64,000 nt of DNA from Pelagibius sp050043265 (GTDB lineage: Bacteria > Pseudomonadota > Alphaproteobacteria > Kiloniellales > Kiloniellaceae). Below the pieces are notes generated by a model that saw only the letters and a program-made list of their open reading frames with translations, searched no databases and was not told the origin of the DNA. This document shows positions 9,065-16,830 of this stretch, one piece after another. Where the stretch lies: the NCBI GenBank assembly GCA_050043265.1, contig JBHJIR010000005.1:62001-126000 (forward strand). The letters run 5' to 3'. Position numbers and translations under genes: made by a program. Each line of letters opens with the position of its first letter. Positions within the stretch are counted from its first letter, which is position 1.

Positions 9065-9961
9065 CTAAAGAAACGCTAAAAGCGCCTGCAGGGTTTCCTC
9101 CGGCGCCTCCTCGGCCAGGAAATGGCCGCAGGGCAAGGCGCCTCCCGAAACCTGCTCCGCCCGCTCGGACCACAACCCCAACACGTCGTAGCTGCGCTCG
9201 ATGACGCCCAGTTCACCCCACAGCACCAGCAGCGGCGGGGCGATCTTGCGGTCGCGGGCGGCGCGGTCGTGTTCCAGGTCGATGCCGGCGGCCGCCCGGT
9301 AGTCCTCGCAGGTCGCGTGGATCGTCGCCGGATCGCGAAAGCAGCGCTTGTACTCGGCCAGGGCCTCGGGCGTGAAGCAGCCGCCGACCTTGCTCCCCCC
9401 TAACCTACCCAGGGCGCCGATCTTCTTTTCCAGATAGAAGTCCGGATCGCCGCCGATCAGGCGCTCCGGCAGGTCGTAGGGCTGAATCAGGAAGAACCAG
9501 TGATAGTAGGCCTCGGCGAAGGCCCGGTCGGTGCGCTGGTACATATCGAGGGTCGGCGCGATGTCGAGCACCGCCGCCTTGTCGATCCGGGTCCCGTGGT
9601 CGAGCAGCAGACGGTGGGTGACCCGCGCCCCGCGGTCGTGGCCGACGACGCTGAAGCGCTCGAAACCCAGCGCCGTCATCACCGCGGCCTGATCGGCCGC
9701 CATGGCCCGCTTCGAATAGGCCGCATGGCCGGGCTCGCTGTCCGGGGTGCCGCTTTCGGGCTTGTCGCTGTCACCGTAGCCGCGCAGGTCGGGGCAGACC
9801 ACGGTGAAGCGCTCGGCCAGGCGCGGCGCGATCTTGTGCCACATGACGTGGGTTTGCGGATAGCCGTGCAGCAGCAGCAAAGCCGGTCCGCTGCCGCCGA
9901 AGCGCAGGTTGATCCCGATTCCACCGACGTCGATTCGGCGCCGTTCAAAACCCTCGAACAC
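9065..9961 (-). CDS. Haloacetate/fluoroacetate dehalogenase-like alpha/beta hydrolase
   Basis: A 298-residue alpha/beta hydrolase. Start: GTG at 9961, chosen because GGAGG lies exactly 5 bases before it; the longer open frame upstream runs through the tRNA-Leu gene. The nucleophile elbow GHDRGARVTHR gives Asp109 with Arg110 and Arg113, as in fluoroacetate dehalogenase where the arginines hold the carboxylate. Other matching residues are Asp133 (VLDIAPT), His154-Trp155 (YYHWFFL, halide pocket), Tyr221 (EDYRAA) and His280 (GHFLAEEAPEE). This is the complete residue set known for haloacid-cleaving members rather than Ser-type esterases. Epoxide hydrolases also use Asp, so substrate assignment is inference. 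It sits alone behind a tRNA terminator. Confidence 0.82.
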   Translation of the reverse strand: MFEGFERRRIDVGGIGINLRFGGSGPALLLLHGYPQTHVMWHKIAPRLAERFTVVCPDLRGYGDSDKPESGTPDSEPGHAAYSKRAMAADQAAVMTALGFERFSVVGHDRGARVTHRLLLDHGTRIDKAAVLDIAPTLDMYQRTDRAFAEAYYHWFFLIQPYDLPERLIGGDPDFYLEKKIGALGRLGGSKVGGCFTPEALAEYKRCFRDPATIHATCEDYRAAAGIDLEHDRAARDRKIAPPLLVLWGELGVIERSYDVLGLWSERAEQVSGGALPCGHFLAEEAPEETLQALLAFL

Positions 9962-10065
9962 TCCAACCTCCGCGTTGTCGTAGCCGGCTGTCAGATCCGG
10001 CGTGGCAGGCTGGTCTGTCCTGCTGCCGGCGTCAATCGATGGGGATCGCGTCTGGATGTAGAGAG

Positions 10066-10092
10066 GACGAAACCGGGGAGAAACTCCCCGGT
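10066..10092 (-). terminator. Probable intrinsic terminator after the tRNA-Leu pair
   Basis: Read on the minus strand, a perfect 9-bp stem ACCGGGGAG/CTCCCCGGT with a TTT loop begins 3 bases after the tRNA CCA end and is followed by TTCGTC. The stem is strong but the T tract is short. It would end tRNA transcription ahead of the dehalogenase-like gene. Confidence 0.55.
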
Positions 10093-10094
10093 GA

Positions 10095-10181
10095 TGGTGC
10101 GGCTGAGAGGACTCGAACCTCCACTTCCTTGCGAAAACTAGCACCTGAAGCTAGCGCGTCTACCAATTCCGCCACAGCCGC
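10095..10181 (-). tRNA. tRNA-Leu (CAG)
   Basis: Minus-strand cloverleaf with acceptor GCGGCTG pairing with CAGCCGC, an anticodon stem CTAGC/GCTAG around the loop TTCAGGT (anticodon CAG), a long class II variable arm and T-arm sequence GGTTCGAGTCC. CCA is encoded. It reads CUG, the leucine codon expected to dominate in a GC-rich genome. Confidence 0.95.
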
Positions 10182-10234
10182 ATCGCTGTGTACAAGTGGG
10201 GATCCCACCTGCAAAGTTTCCGAGCCCGGACGGA

Positions 10235-10321
10235 TGGTGCGGCTGAGAGGACTTGAACCTCCACGGGGTTTCCCCCACAGCGCCCTCAACGCTGCGCGTC
10301 TACCGATTCCGCCACAGCCGC
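10235..10321 (-). tRNA. tRNA-Leu (GAG)
   Basis: Second class II leucine tRNA, 53 bases upstream of the CAG gene on the same strand. The anticodon stem CAGCG/CGCTG encloses TTGAGGG (anticodon GAG), the variable arm is long and GC-rich (GGGGGAAACCCC), and CCA is encoded. Acceptor and D-arm are almost identical to the neighbouring tRNA-Leu, suggesting tandem duplication followed by anticodon-arm divergence. Confidence 0.95.
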
Positions 10322-10584
10322 AGATGTCCGCTGGACTGGCCACCGGCTCGGAGCGGGAGTTATAACGTTCTCGTCCAAAAGGGCAACGGAAAATTCTGCC
10401 CCAAAACACGACCTGAAAACCGCCCCGGAAGCGCCCCGGCGGTGGGCGCCAAAAAGGGCTGGACGGCGGTCCTGCGGAGGCGCCATCCTCCGCCCCTACC
10501 GTCCCGGGCCACGCCCCGAATTCCAGCGCCGCCCGCCCCAACCGACCCGAAGAGCCCCCGAGAAACCCCCGAGAAGCCCACTCC

Positions 10585-10818
10585 ATGAAAACCGCTGCTC
10601 TCATTACCGTGCTGGCCGTCATCCTGGTGGTCACCCTGCTGGCCGGCATCTACCTGTGGTGGAGCCTCGGCGACGTCCAGATCAGCATCCACGGGTTGAT
10701 TGCCATGACCCTCGGCTGCCTTGTCTCCCTGGCGCTCGGCGGTGGGCTGATGTTCCTGGTCTTCTACTCAAACCGTCGCGGGCACGACGATGAGCATCAC
10801 CGCGGCCCGCCGCACTAA
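10585..10818 (+). CDS. Small two-helix membrane protein, conserved hypothetical
   Basis: A 77-residue protein with two predicted membrane helices (residues about 5-27 and 37-61) and a short polar His/Asp-rich C-terminus (GHDDEHHRGPPH). No catalytic motif is visible and I do not recognise a named family, though small proteins of this layout are widespread in alphaproteobacteria. The ATG follows a run of purines (GAGAAGCC) rather than a classical GGAGG. It stands alone, pointing away from the tRNA genes. Confidence 0.6.
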   Translation: MKTAALITVLAVILVVTLLAGIYLWWSLGDVQISIHGLIAMTLGCLVSLALGGGLMFLVFYSNRRGHDDEHHRGPPH

Positions 10819-11120
10819 ACCGGTCTAAATGCTTGTATCTCAATTCCTAAGGTTGAAACCCTGCGGCCTTGACACAAAAAGATCACCCCCGGCGGAACCG
10901 TCAGAATTTAGTCTTAAGTCTAGGGCGTGGCTGTAGGGCTCGAGACCCTGCCTCCCTGTAAGACTTCATGTCTACCAACCCCCGAAGACGGCCGGGGCTC
11001 TTGGTTCCTACAGCCCCCCTTACCTCTTTCAGATTCCGACATGCCACCGCGGCTTTCGCCGCGCCAAGAGCCGTATCCAAAGACCCTTGTCCTGGGAAAC
11101 AGGGGTCGTCATCATGGCTT
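10819..11120. other. Intergenic region upstream of the DksA-type gene
   Basis: About 300 bases without a convincing gene. A perfect -35-like TTGACA occurs at 10869-10874, but no good -10 box follows at 16-18 bases, so I do not call a promoter. Short open frames here lack coding character. The length suggests a long 5' leader or regulatory region for the gene at 11121. Confidence 0.4.
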
Positions 11121-11480
11121 ATGGATAACCCGGTCCCGTTAGACCTTTCCGCATTTCGTGATCGCTTGATCGCCCGCCGCCGCGAACTCCAGGACCTGGT
11201 AGAAAGCAGCGCCGACAGCCGGAAACCGGTCGAACTGGACCAGACCCGAGTGGGCAGACTCTCACGCATGGATGCCCTGCAGAACCAAGCCATGTCCCTG
11301 GAGGCCGAACGGCGCCGCAAGCGCGAGCTGCAGCGCATCGAGGCCAGCCTCAAGCGCATCGAGGAAGGCGGCTACGGCTACTGCGTGACCTGCGGCGAGC
11401 AGATCCCGCTGCGCCGCCTGGAGCTCGATCCCACCCTGCCGATCTGCGTCGACTGCGCCAATAGTGGCGGCGCGGACTGA
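11121..11480 (+). CDS. TraR/DksA C4-type zinc-finger transcription factor
   Basis: A 119-residue DksA-superfamily protein, which would bind the secondary channel of RNA polymerase and alter initiation. It has an N-terminal helical region with basic and acidic faces, a coiled-coil-like stretch (residues about 45-75, rich in E/R/L), and a C4 zinc finger GYCVTCGEQIP...LPICVDCA near residues 88-115. The length fits the short DksA paralogues of alphaproteobacteria rather than E. coli DksA (151). The chosen ATG gives the typical short N-terminus; an in-frame ATG at 10968 would add 51 residues lacking family character. It ends 4 bases before the next gene, so the two are likely co-transcribed. Confidence 0.85.
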   Translation: MDNPVPLDLSAFRDRLIARRRELQDLVESSADSRKPVELDQTRVGRLSRMDALQNQAMSLEAERRRKRELQRIEASLKRIEEGGYGYCVTCGEQIPLRRLELDPTLPICVDCANSGGAD

Positions 11481-11484
11481 GATC

Positions 11485-11982
11485 ATGGCCCCCAGCGTCT
11501 TCCGTTTCCCGCGCCTTTGGCTGGCCGCCGCGGCCGTCGCGCTGCTGGTGGTCGCCGCCGCCCCGACGCCACGCGCCCAGGTCACCCCACCGGCTGAACA
11601 GACCAAGAGCGAGAAGCCGCCGCGCACCACCTGCTGGCGCGGTTGGGGCTACCTGCTGGACGGCGCAACCGGCGGCTACAAGAGCCAGGAAATGCTGCTG
11701 GTCACCATCGGGACTCCGCTGTGGGAGGCCGGCCATCCGGTCGAACTGTTCCTGCTGGACCGCGCCAGCGGCCTGATCTCCGAGATGCCGTCCTTTACCG
11801 TCACCCCGGAAAACCCGCGGCTGTATTACCGGGGCCGGCTGAACTACGTCGACACCACCGCCGCCATCACCGGCACCCAGGACCGGATCGTCATCGGGCT
11901 CAGCCATATCGAGCCGGCCAAGGACGGCGTGCCGGCCAAGGAACGCTACAACCGCTGGGCCTGCGGCTTCCCCGAGCAGTAA
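11485..11982 (+). CDS. Secreted hypothetical protein
   Basis: A 165-residue protein with a Sec-type signal peptide (basic FRFPRL, then an Ala/Val-rich core, cleavage likely after TPRAQ near residue 32). The mature domain has two cysteines (TTCWRGW and WACGF) that could form a disulfide, and a beta-rich middle (LLVTIGTPLWEAGHPVELFLLD). No family recognised. The ATG at 11485 is 4 bases after the DksA-type gene stop, suggesting an operon. The function is unknown, but the location should be periplasmic. Confidence 0.6.
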   Translation: MAPSVFRFPRLWLAAAAVALLVVAAAPTPRAQVTPPAEQTKSEKPPRTTCWRGWGYLLDGATGGYKSQEMLLVTIGTPLWEAGHPVELFLLDRASGLISEMPSFTVTPENPRLYYRGRLNYVDTTAAITGTQDRIVIGLSHIEPAKDGVPAKERYNRWACGFPEQ

Positions 11983-12018
11983 TGACTGCTCTTTCCCAAG
12001 AATTCATGGGCTGAATTT

Positions 12019-12051
12019 CCCAAAATATTTCGAATTTGTTCCGATATTGGG
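12019..12051. repeat. Imperfect inverted repeat in an AT-rich island
   Basis: CCCAAAATAT and ATATTGGG face each other across about 15 bases. The surrounding 11,990-12,140 stretch is markedly AT-rich against GC-rich flanks. It may be an operator, or a weak terminator of the upstream gene. No long T tract follows. Confidence 0.4.
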
Positions 12052-12093
12052 ACGAATATTGAAGAATGTGGTTAACGAATTCTAAAAAATAAC

Positions 12094-12121
12094 TTGATCT
12101 TTCTCTCAAAATCCCGATAAT
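12094..12121 (+). promoter_or_regulatory. Candidate sigma-70 promoter for the 12185 gene
   Basis: TTGATC (12094-12099) and GATAAT (12116-12121) are 16 bases apart inside the AT-rich island and lie about 60 bases ahead of the next start codon. The match is by eye only. Confidence 0.4.
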
Positions 12122-12184
12122 TGTGTTTACCTATACTTAACCAAGCGGGCGCCACCAAGGTGCCAATGCAGGGAACGCGTTCCG

Positions 12185-12493
12185 ATGTTGGCAGTACTAC
12201 AGTGGATCTACGGCCCCGATGCCGCCTCCGATCCCTACTACCAGTTGCTCCACGACTTTGTTGTGCTGATGCCCTGGTGGTACCCCTATATGTGGCTCGG
12301 TATCGCCAGCAGCGTGGTCGCCTGGCGCCTCCTGCGGCGCTGGCGCCTGCGGCGCCAGAACCGGTCCGGCCTGCGCCGCGTGCGGACGCGGGTGCGGCAC
12401 CTGGCCGACGGCCCCGACGGCTCTCCCTGGGTCCCCGAGGCCGCCAACGACGATCTGCCCATCGCCGCGGCCTGGCGCCACGCCGGCGACTGA
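12185..12493 (+). CDS. Small membrane-anchored hypothetical protein
   Basis: A 102-residue protein. The aromatic-rich N-terminal half (WIYGP, YYQLLHDF, MPWWYPYMW) leads into one membrane helix (residues about 28-48), then a strongly basic stretch (RRWRLRRQNR) and a polar tail. That charge pattern suggests a cytoplasmic C-terminus. No family recognised. CAGGGA lies about 11 bases before the ATG. It follows the AT-rich island with a candidate promoter and is transcribed towards the 12768 gene. Confidence 0.55.
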   Translation: MLAVLQWIYGPDAASDPYYQLLHDFVVLMPWWYPYMWLGIASSVVAWRLLRRWRLRRQNRSGLRRVRTRVRHLADGPDGSPWVPEAANDDLPIAAAWRHAGD

Positions 12494-12767
12494 CTGCCGC
12501 CTCGGTCCCCCTCTCCAGCTCTTCCTGGCTCTCCCTTCCCGGCAGATCCTGCCTGACGCGGACCGACCTTGCCGGGCCGGTCCGGCCAGCCGCGGCCCGC
12601 AAGCCCCTGACGCCCCCCAAAAACCGCGGATTTCCGACCCGGCGCCGTGGCCCGGGAATTGCACCTCCAGCCTCAGCCCCTGGCAGCCCCCCTCGCCCAC
12701 CCTGTAGCGGACCTGGGCGGAAACGGGTGGAGCCGGGCGGCCCGTGAACAAGGATGGGAGAGCTTCG

Positions 12768-13214
12768 ATGACCCTGGCGGATCTGACCGGTTACGACGGC
12801 CGCAATAACAGCGCACTGCAGTGGTTCCACCGTTCCAGCGGCAAGCCGCAGGAGCGCCTGCGCATGCTGGAAGACGCCCTTGCCGTCCCGGAGCCCGATC
12901 CCGAACCGGTTTCCGCCGGTGCCTTCGTCGAGCAGATCGAAGACACCATGCAGGAGCAGTCCAAGCGCGAGATCATGTCGGTGCTGGTGCACCTCAAGCA
13001 GAACGAGATCAAGGCGCTGGTCCGCCGCGCCGCCCATGCCAAGGGCCGCTATCTGGCCGCCCTGATGGAGATGCCGCGCAGCCAGGCCAGCCGCAAGTCG
13101 GCGGTCGAGGAACTGAGCCTTGCCCGGCGGGAATACGAAGAGCTTGAAAAGGGCCTGGAGATTCTGCGCCAGATGATTCTCGACAACGACGTCCAGATCG
13201 GCGGCGTCCGCTAA
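12768..13214 (+). CDS. Helical cytoplasmic hypothetical protein
   Basis: A 148-residue, mostly alpha-helical protein without signal peptide or membrane helix. The region from about residue 50 on is charged and coiled-coil-like (EQIEDTMQEQSKREI, LARREYEELEKGLEILRQMI). The chosen ATG at 12768 follows GGGAG at good spacing; a GTG at 12744 would add 8 residues. I do not recognise a family and see no catalytic motif. A regulatory or scaffold role is possible but unsupported. Confidence 0.6.
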   Translation: MTLADLTGYDGRNNSALQWFHRSSGKPQERLRMLEDALAVPEPDPEPVSAGAFVEQIEDTMQEQSKREIMSVLVHLKQNEIKALVRRAAHAKGRYLAALMEMPRSQASRKSAVEELSLARREYEELEKGLEILRQMILDNDVQIGGVR

Positions 13215-13320
13215 TCCCCACCGGTATCACGGCGGCACCCGGCGCAGATCGCGCCGGGCCGGCTGGGACTATGTCGGAAGGTAGAGGCCCGTCAGTTGAG
13301 GCCCCTTGGGTTGAGGCGCG

Positions 13321-13539
13321 TCAGTTGACGTAGAGAACGTCGCTGTCCGGCTTGGGCATCTGCAGGATGACCGACTCGGAGTTGCCGCTCAGGCGGCCCA
13401 GCAGCTCTTCGGTCGCCTTGGGGCAGGCATTGACCACATCCAGCGCCAGATCGCCGTTGGAATTCACCCGCGCGAAGATCCCCGCCCGGAAGGCATCCAG
13501 GATCCAGCGCGACGCGTCGAAAGAATTTCGGTCAGACAT
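13321..13539 (-). CDS. Small hypothetical protein
   Basis: A 72-residue soluble protein starting MSDRNSFDASRWILDAFR at an ATG (13539) with GAGG 8 bases upstream. It continues as a Leu/Ala-rich helix and ends in VILQMPKPDSDVLYVN. A much longer reading of the same frame runs upstream but has no start signal and looks non-coding. No family recognised. It is divergent from msrQ across a 409-base gap. Confidence 0.55.
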   Translation of the reverse strand: MSDRNSFDASRWILDAFRAGIFARVNSNGDLALDVVNACPKATEELLGRLSGNSESVILQMPKPDSDVLYVN

Positions 13540-13948
13540 TGCTCTACCTCGTCCATGCTTTCGCACCCTCTTAGCCTGCACATTTTCCTTTAACGTTCGG
13601 TTACCACGCCGCGTTCCGCTGATGCCCGAAAAACCGTGCGCGGCGGCCCGTTTGCATTGCCGGAATCCTACTCTCGGACGAAGCGTCGGCGCTGTGGGCT
13701 TTGTCACGCCGCCCTCTCCATATCCCCTTCCCCATACCCCCGTCTCTGCGCCACCGCCTCTGCGGGCCTCCCGGGTGCGCGCCTGTTCACGGATATCGCC
13801 GGCTGCCCCACAAGTTCGTGAGGGACGGTCCCTTTCGCCCGCAGGAAGGGCTATATCTGACGCCCAGCCGGAAGGCGCCGGAGCCGGGGGTTCCAGATCA
13901 CATCCCGCTTGCCGGAACCCTGGGGTGAATGAGACGGAAAGGGCCTCA
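13540..13948. other. Intergenic region between divergent genes
   Basis: About 400 bases without a supported gene. It contains a pyrimidine-rich, locally repetitive stretch near 13,710-13,745 (CCATATCCCC and CCATACCCCC units). Promoters for the two divergent flanking genes must lie here, but I see no clear -10/-35 pair. Confidence 0.4.
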
Positions 13949-14824
13949 ATGCGGATCGACGACTTCATTCCCTGGACCGACAGGACGGGACGCTTTTCCC
14001 GGCTGCGCGCCACCGCCTTTGCCGCGGCGGTGTCGCCGGCGGCCTGGATCGCCATCGCCTTTTCTACCGGCGGTCTGGGCGCCGAGCCGCTGAAGGAAGC
14101 CACGCACCTGACCGGCACCTGGACGCTCTACTTCCTGCTCGCGTCGCTGGCGGTGACGCCGTTGAAAGGCCTGCTCGGCTGGACGCGCCTGATCGGCATC
14201 CGCCGCATGCTCGGCCTTACCGCCTTCGGGTACATTGCCGCCCACCTCGCGCTCTATGTCGGCGATCAGAACTGGGATCTGGCGAAGGCCGTCAGCGAGA
14301 TCACCAGCCGCATCTACCTGACCATCGGCTTCGCCGCCCTCATCGGCCTGGCCGCTCTGGCCGCGACCTCGTTCGACGCGGCGATCCGCCGCCTGCGTCG
14401 GAACTGGAAGCGGCTGCACCGCACGGTCTATCTCCTGGCGGCGCTCGGACTGTTGCATTTCTTCCTGCAGTCCAAGTCCGACGTTTCGCAGGCAGTGCTG
14501 CTGAGCGGCGTGTTCATCGGCCTGATGCTTCACCGGGCGCCCACAGTATCCCGGACACCGGCTGGCGTACTCGGCGTCGCCGTGTTCTCGGGCGTCGCCG
14601 CGGCGGCGCTGGAATTCGCCTGGTACGCCGCCGGCAGCGGCATTCCGGCCGAGCGTGTGTTGCTGTCCAATCTCGACTTCAGCTACCAGGTCCGGCCGAT
14701 GTGGTGGGTCATGGCGATCCTGGCCGCGCCGTTGCCGGTCATGCTGGCCAGGCGCTCAAGTCCCTGGGGTCAGATCGCCCGGTTGATGCGCGGCGCGGTG
14801 CCGCGCCGACGACCATCCGACTGA
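13949..14824 (+). CDS. msrQ: Heme-binding membrane subunit MsrQ-like (ferric reductase-like domain)
   Basis: MsrQ is an inner-membrane b-type cytochrome that passes electrons to the periplasmic methionine-sulfoxide reductase MsrP. This 291-residue protein has about six membrane helices and the ferric-reductase-like core: RRMLGLTAFGYIAAHLALYV with a buried His, and WKRLHRTVYLLAALGLLHFF with two further heme-ligand candidates. The C-terminal 80 residues add two more helices, making it longer than E. coli MsrQ (211). The ATG at 13949 gives a short polar N-terminus; upstream frame is not coding-like. No msrP is adjacent or elsewhere in the window, so the partner may be distant or different. Confidence 0.78.
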   Translation: MRIDDFIPWTDRTGRFSRLRATAFAAAVSPAAWIAIAFSTGGLGAEPLKEATHLTGTWTLYFLLASLAVTPLKGLLGWTRLIGIRRMLGLTAFGYIAAHLALYVGDQNWDLAKAVSEITSRIYLTIGFAALIGLAALAATSFDAAIRRLRRNWKRLHRTVYLLAALGLLHFFLQSKSDVSQAVLLSGVFIGLMLHRAPTVSRTPAGVLGVAVFSGVAAAALEFAWYAAGSGIPAERVLLSNLDFSYQVRPMWWVMAILAAPLPVMLARRSSPWGQIARLMRGAVPRRRPSD

Positions 14825-14969
14825 GGTTCTGCGAATCAGGACCCGGCGGCCCCGGGATGCGACAATCGGCCCCGGAAAATCCCTTGCGGCGGCGCGGCAG
14901 TGCACCGATTCTCTGCTGCCGGCGCCTTTGGGCGTCGTGTGAGAACTGGCGACCGACAGGACGGATGGT

Positions 14970-15248
14970 TTGCTGAGCCCCAACGACAAAACCGTACTGC
15001 GTTTCGTGATGCGCCACCTCGCCACGGGGTTGGGCGCCGGGGCCCTTTTCGGCGCTGCCATCCTGACCGCCGATCTGGCCGGGCTGCGCAGCCTGGCCAT
15101 GAGCAGCGACGCCCCCTGGCTGGTCTTCTTCCTGCTGTTCTTCGGCCTCTTCATCACTTTCGGATCGGTATCGCTGGCGGCCAACCTGATGCTGCTGGAG
15201 CGTGGCGACCAGGATTCGCGCAGCGACCGGGATCTGCGTGACGACTAG
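14970..15248 (+). CDS. Small two-helix membrane protein
   Basis: A 92-residue conserved-looking hypothetical with two membrane helices (residues about 18-38 and 48-72) and a charged C-terminus (ERGDQDSRSDRDLRDD). The TTG at 14970 is preceded by AGGACGGA; an ATG at 15009 would remove 13 polar N-terminal residues. Its TAG stop overlaps the stop of the convergent histidine kinase (shared CTAG at 15245-15248). Confidence 0.6.
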   Translation: MLSPNDKTVLRFVMRHLATGLGAGALFGAAILTADLAGLRSLAMSSDAPWLVFFLLFFGLFITFGSVSLAANLMLLERGDQDSRSDRDLRDD

Positions 15249-16336
15249 CCTGCGGCGAGCTTACGAACGAAGGAGCCGGCCGGCACGATGACGCGCTCGG
15301 CCGGCAGAATGACGGACGCTTCCGTCCCCTTGCCCGGCGAGCTCTCGACCGACAGGCGACCGCCGTGCAATTCAGCCATCGCCTTGACCAACGGCAGCCC
15401 GAGGCCGGTCCCGCCACGTTTGCGCGAGACATAGCTGTCGACTCGGCCGAACGGCTGCAGCGCCAAAGCGATCTCCTCCACCGTCATGCCGATGCCGTCG
15501 TCGCACACCTTGATGACACAGCGCCCGCTCGCATTTATGGCGAGCGTCAAGCTAACGTGGCCGCCCAGATGGCTGAACTTGCAGGCGTTGGACAGCAGGT
15601 TGGTCATGACCTGCTTCATGATTCGGGTATCGCCACGGAAGGGCAGTTCCTGCGACGGCCAGGATGTCTCGATCGAGACGCCCAGCTTCTGTGCCTGCGG
15701 CGTCACCAGGCGGACGGCGGAGACCGCCGTGTTGGTGAGATCGAAAACCTCCTCATGGAGCTCCAGCTTGCCCGCCTCGATCTTGGAGAGGTCGAGGATC
15801 TCGTTGATCAGGCTCAACAAGTGCTCGCCCGATTCCTTGATGTTCGAGACATACTCCTGATACCGCGGATCGCCGAGCGGCCCGCGGACTTCCCGTTGCA
15901 TCAGTTCGGCAAAGCCGATGGTGGCATTCAACGGGGTGCGCAGTTCGTGGCTCATATTGGCGAGGAATTCAGATTTGGCGCGGTCGGCGGCCTCGGCCTG
16001 ATGCTGCGCTTCCTGCAGCCCCCGCTCAGTTTCCAGCCGCAAACGCAATTCTACTTGCAACTGTTGCCGGGCCGCTTCGCTCTCCGCCGCTTCCCGCTCG
16101 AAATCGTGCCAGCGCCGCCAGGCAAACCAGCCGAACAGCCCTACCGCCAGGGTGAAGGCAAGGGGGATCGCGTCGATCTGGTAACCTTCGTACTTCTCGT
16201 GAAGGAGGTGCCATTCTTCGGCCAGGTCGAACACCATCGACAGGACGACCAGCAGCACGAAGATCGCAGCGGCGACCGCCAGATCGACCAAAGGCCGGGC
16301 GTGTTTGCAATGCAAGAATTTGGCTGTGCGGAACAC
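15245..16336 (-). CDS. Membrane-bound sensor histidine kinase (orphan)
   Basis: A 363-residue kinase with two N-terminal membrane helices (about residues 18-38 and 54-72) around a short periplasmic loop (FDLAEEWHLLHEKYEGYQ), a coiled-coil signalling helix, HisKA with SHELRTPLN (phospho-acceptor His130), and a HATPase_c domain with N box NLLSNACKFS, G1 CDDGIGM, and G2 RGGTGLGLPLVK. The periplasmic loop is too small for a folded sensor domain. No response regulator is nearby, so its partner is unknown. The start is a GTG; the only purine run is about 13 bases upstream. It is convergent with the 14970 gene. Confidence 0.88.
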   Translation of the reverse strand: MFRTAKFLHCKHARPLVDLAVAAAIFVLLVVLSMVFDLAEEWHLLHEKYEGYQIDAIPLAFTLAVGLFGWFAWRRWHDFEREAAESEAARQQLQVELRLRLETERGLQEAQHQAEAADRAKSEFLANMSHELRTPLNATIGFAELMQREVRGPLGDPRYQEYVSNIKESGEHLLSLINEILDLSKIEAGKLELHEEVFDLTNTAVSAVRLVTPQAQKLGVSIETSWPSQELPFRGDTRIMKQVMTNLLSNACKFSHLGGHVSLTLAINASGRCVIKVCDDGIGMTVEEIALALQPFGRVDSYVSRKRGGTGLGLPLVKAMAELHGGRLSVESSPGKGTEASVILPAERVIVPAGSFVRKLAAG

Positions 16337-16619
16337 CGGATCGCCGGCCCCCTGATGAATACATTCGTGTGGCGGCTTTTGCAGTTCCTGCCACGTTGGA
16401 CAGCAACTTTAAGGAATCTGTACTTAACGCCACGTAAAAATAATCATATTGATGATACGGCAGCTGCCGCAGAGAAATGTCCCAATACCGGCAACTTAGA
16501 GAAATAGAAGCGGCATTTTAAGGCATTTATTCATCTATTGAGGGAAGCACGACCGCCAACGACCAGCAAAGCGGGCACTCCGCCGGCCTGGACGGGAGAC
16601 GCTTTGGCGATGGGGAGAG

Positions 16620-16695
16620 TGGTGAGCCCGACAGGATTCGAACCTGTGACCCGCTGATTAAAAGTCAGCTGCTCTACCAACTGAGCTACGGGCTC
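16620..16695 (-). tRNA. tRNA-Lys (TTT)
   Basis: Minus-strand cloverleaf: acceptor GAGCCCG/CGGGCTC, D-arm GCTCAGTTGGTAGAGC, anticodon stem GCTGA/TCAGC around CTTTTAA (anticodon TTT), T-arm ACAGG TTCGAAT CCTGT, encoded CCA. Total 76 bases. Confidence 0.96.
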
Positions 16696-16830
16696 CCCGG
16701 AAGAGGGAATTCTGCGCCTTTCGGCGCGGCGGGCGCACCTTAGTGGCCGCTTCCCGCCCGGTCAACCAAAGACAGCCCCCCGGAAAAAGGGCCGTTCCAG
16801 GCCTCGTCCCGGCCTGAACTGCGTCCCTGC

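Noticed and set aside
10200..10234. Integration site scar at the tRNA-Leu pair
   Set aside because: No repeated tRNA 3' end beyond the second genuine tRNA gene, and no integrase nearby.
10869..10874. TTGACA as a promoter for the DksA-type gene
   Set aside because: No acceptable -10 sequence at 16-18 bases spacing.
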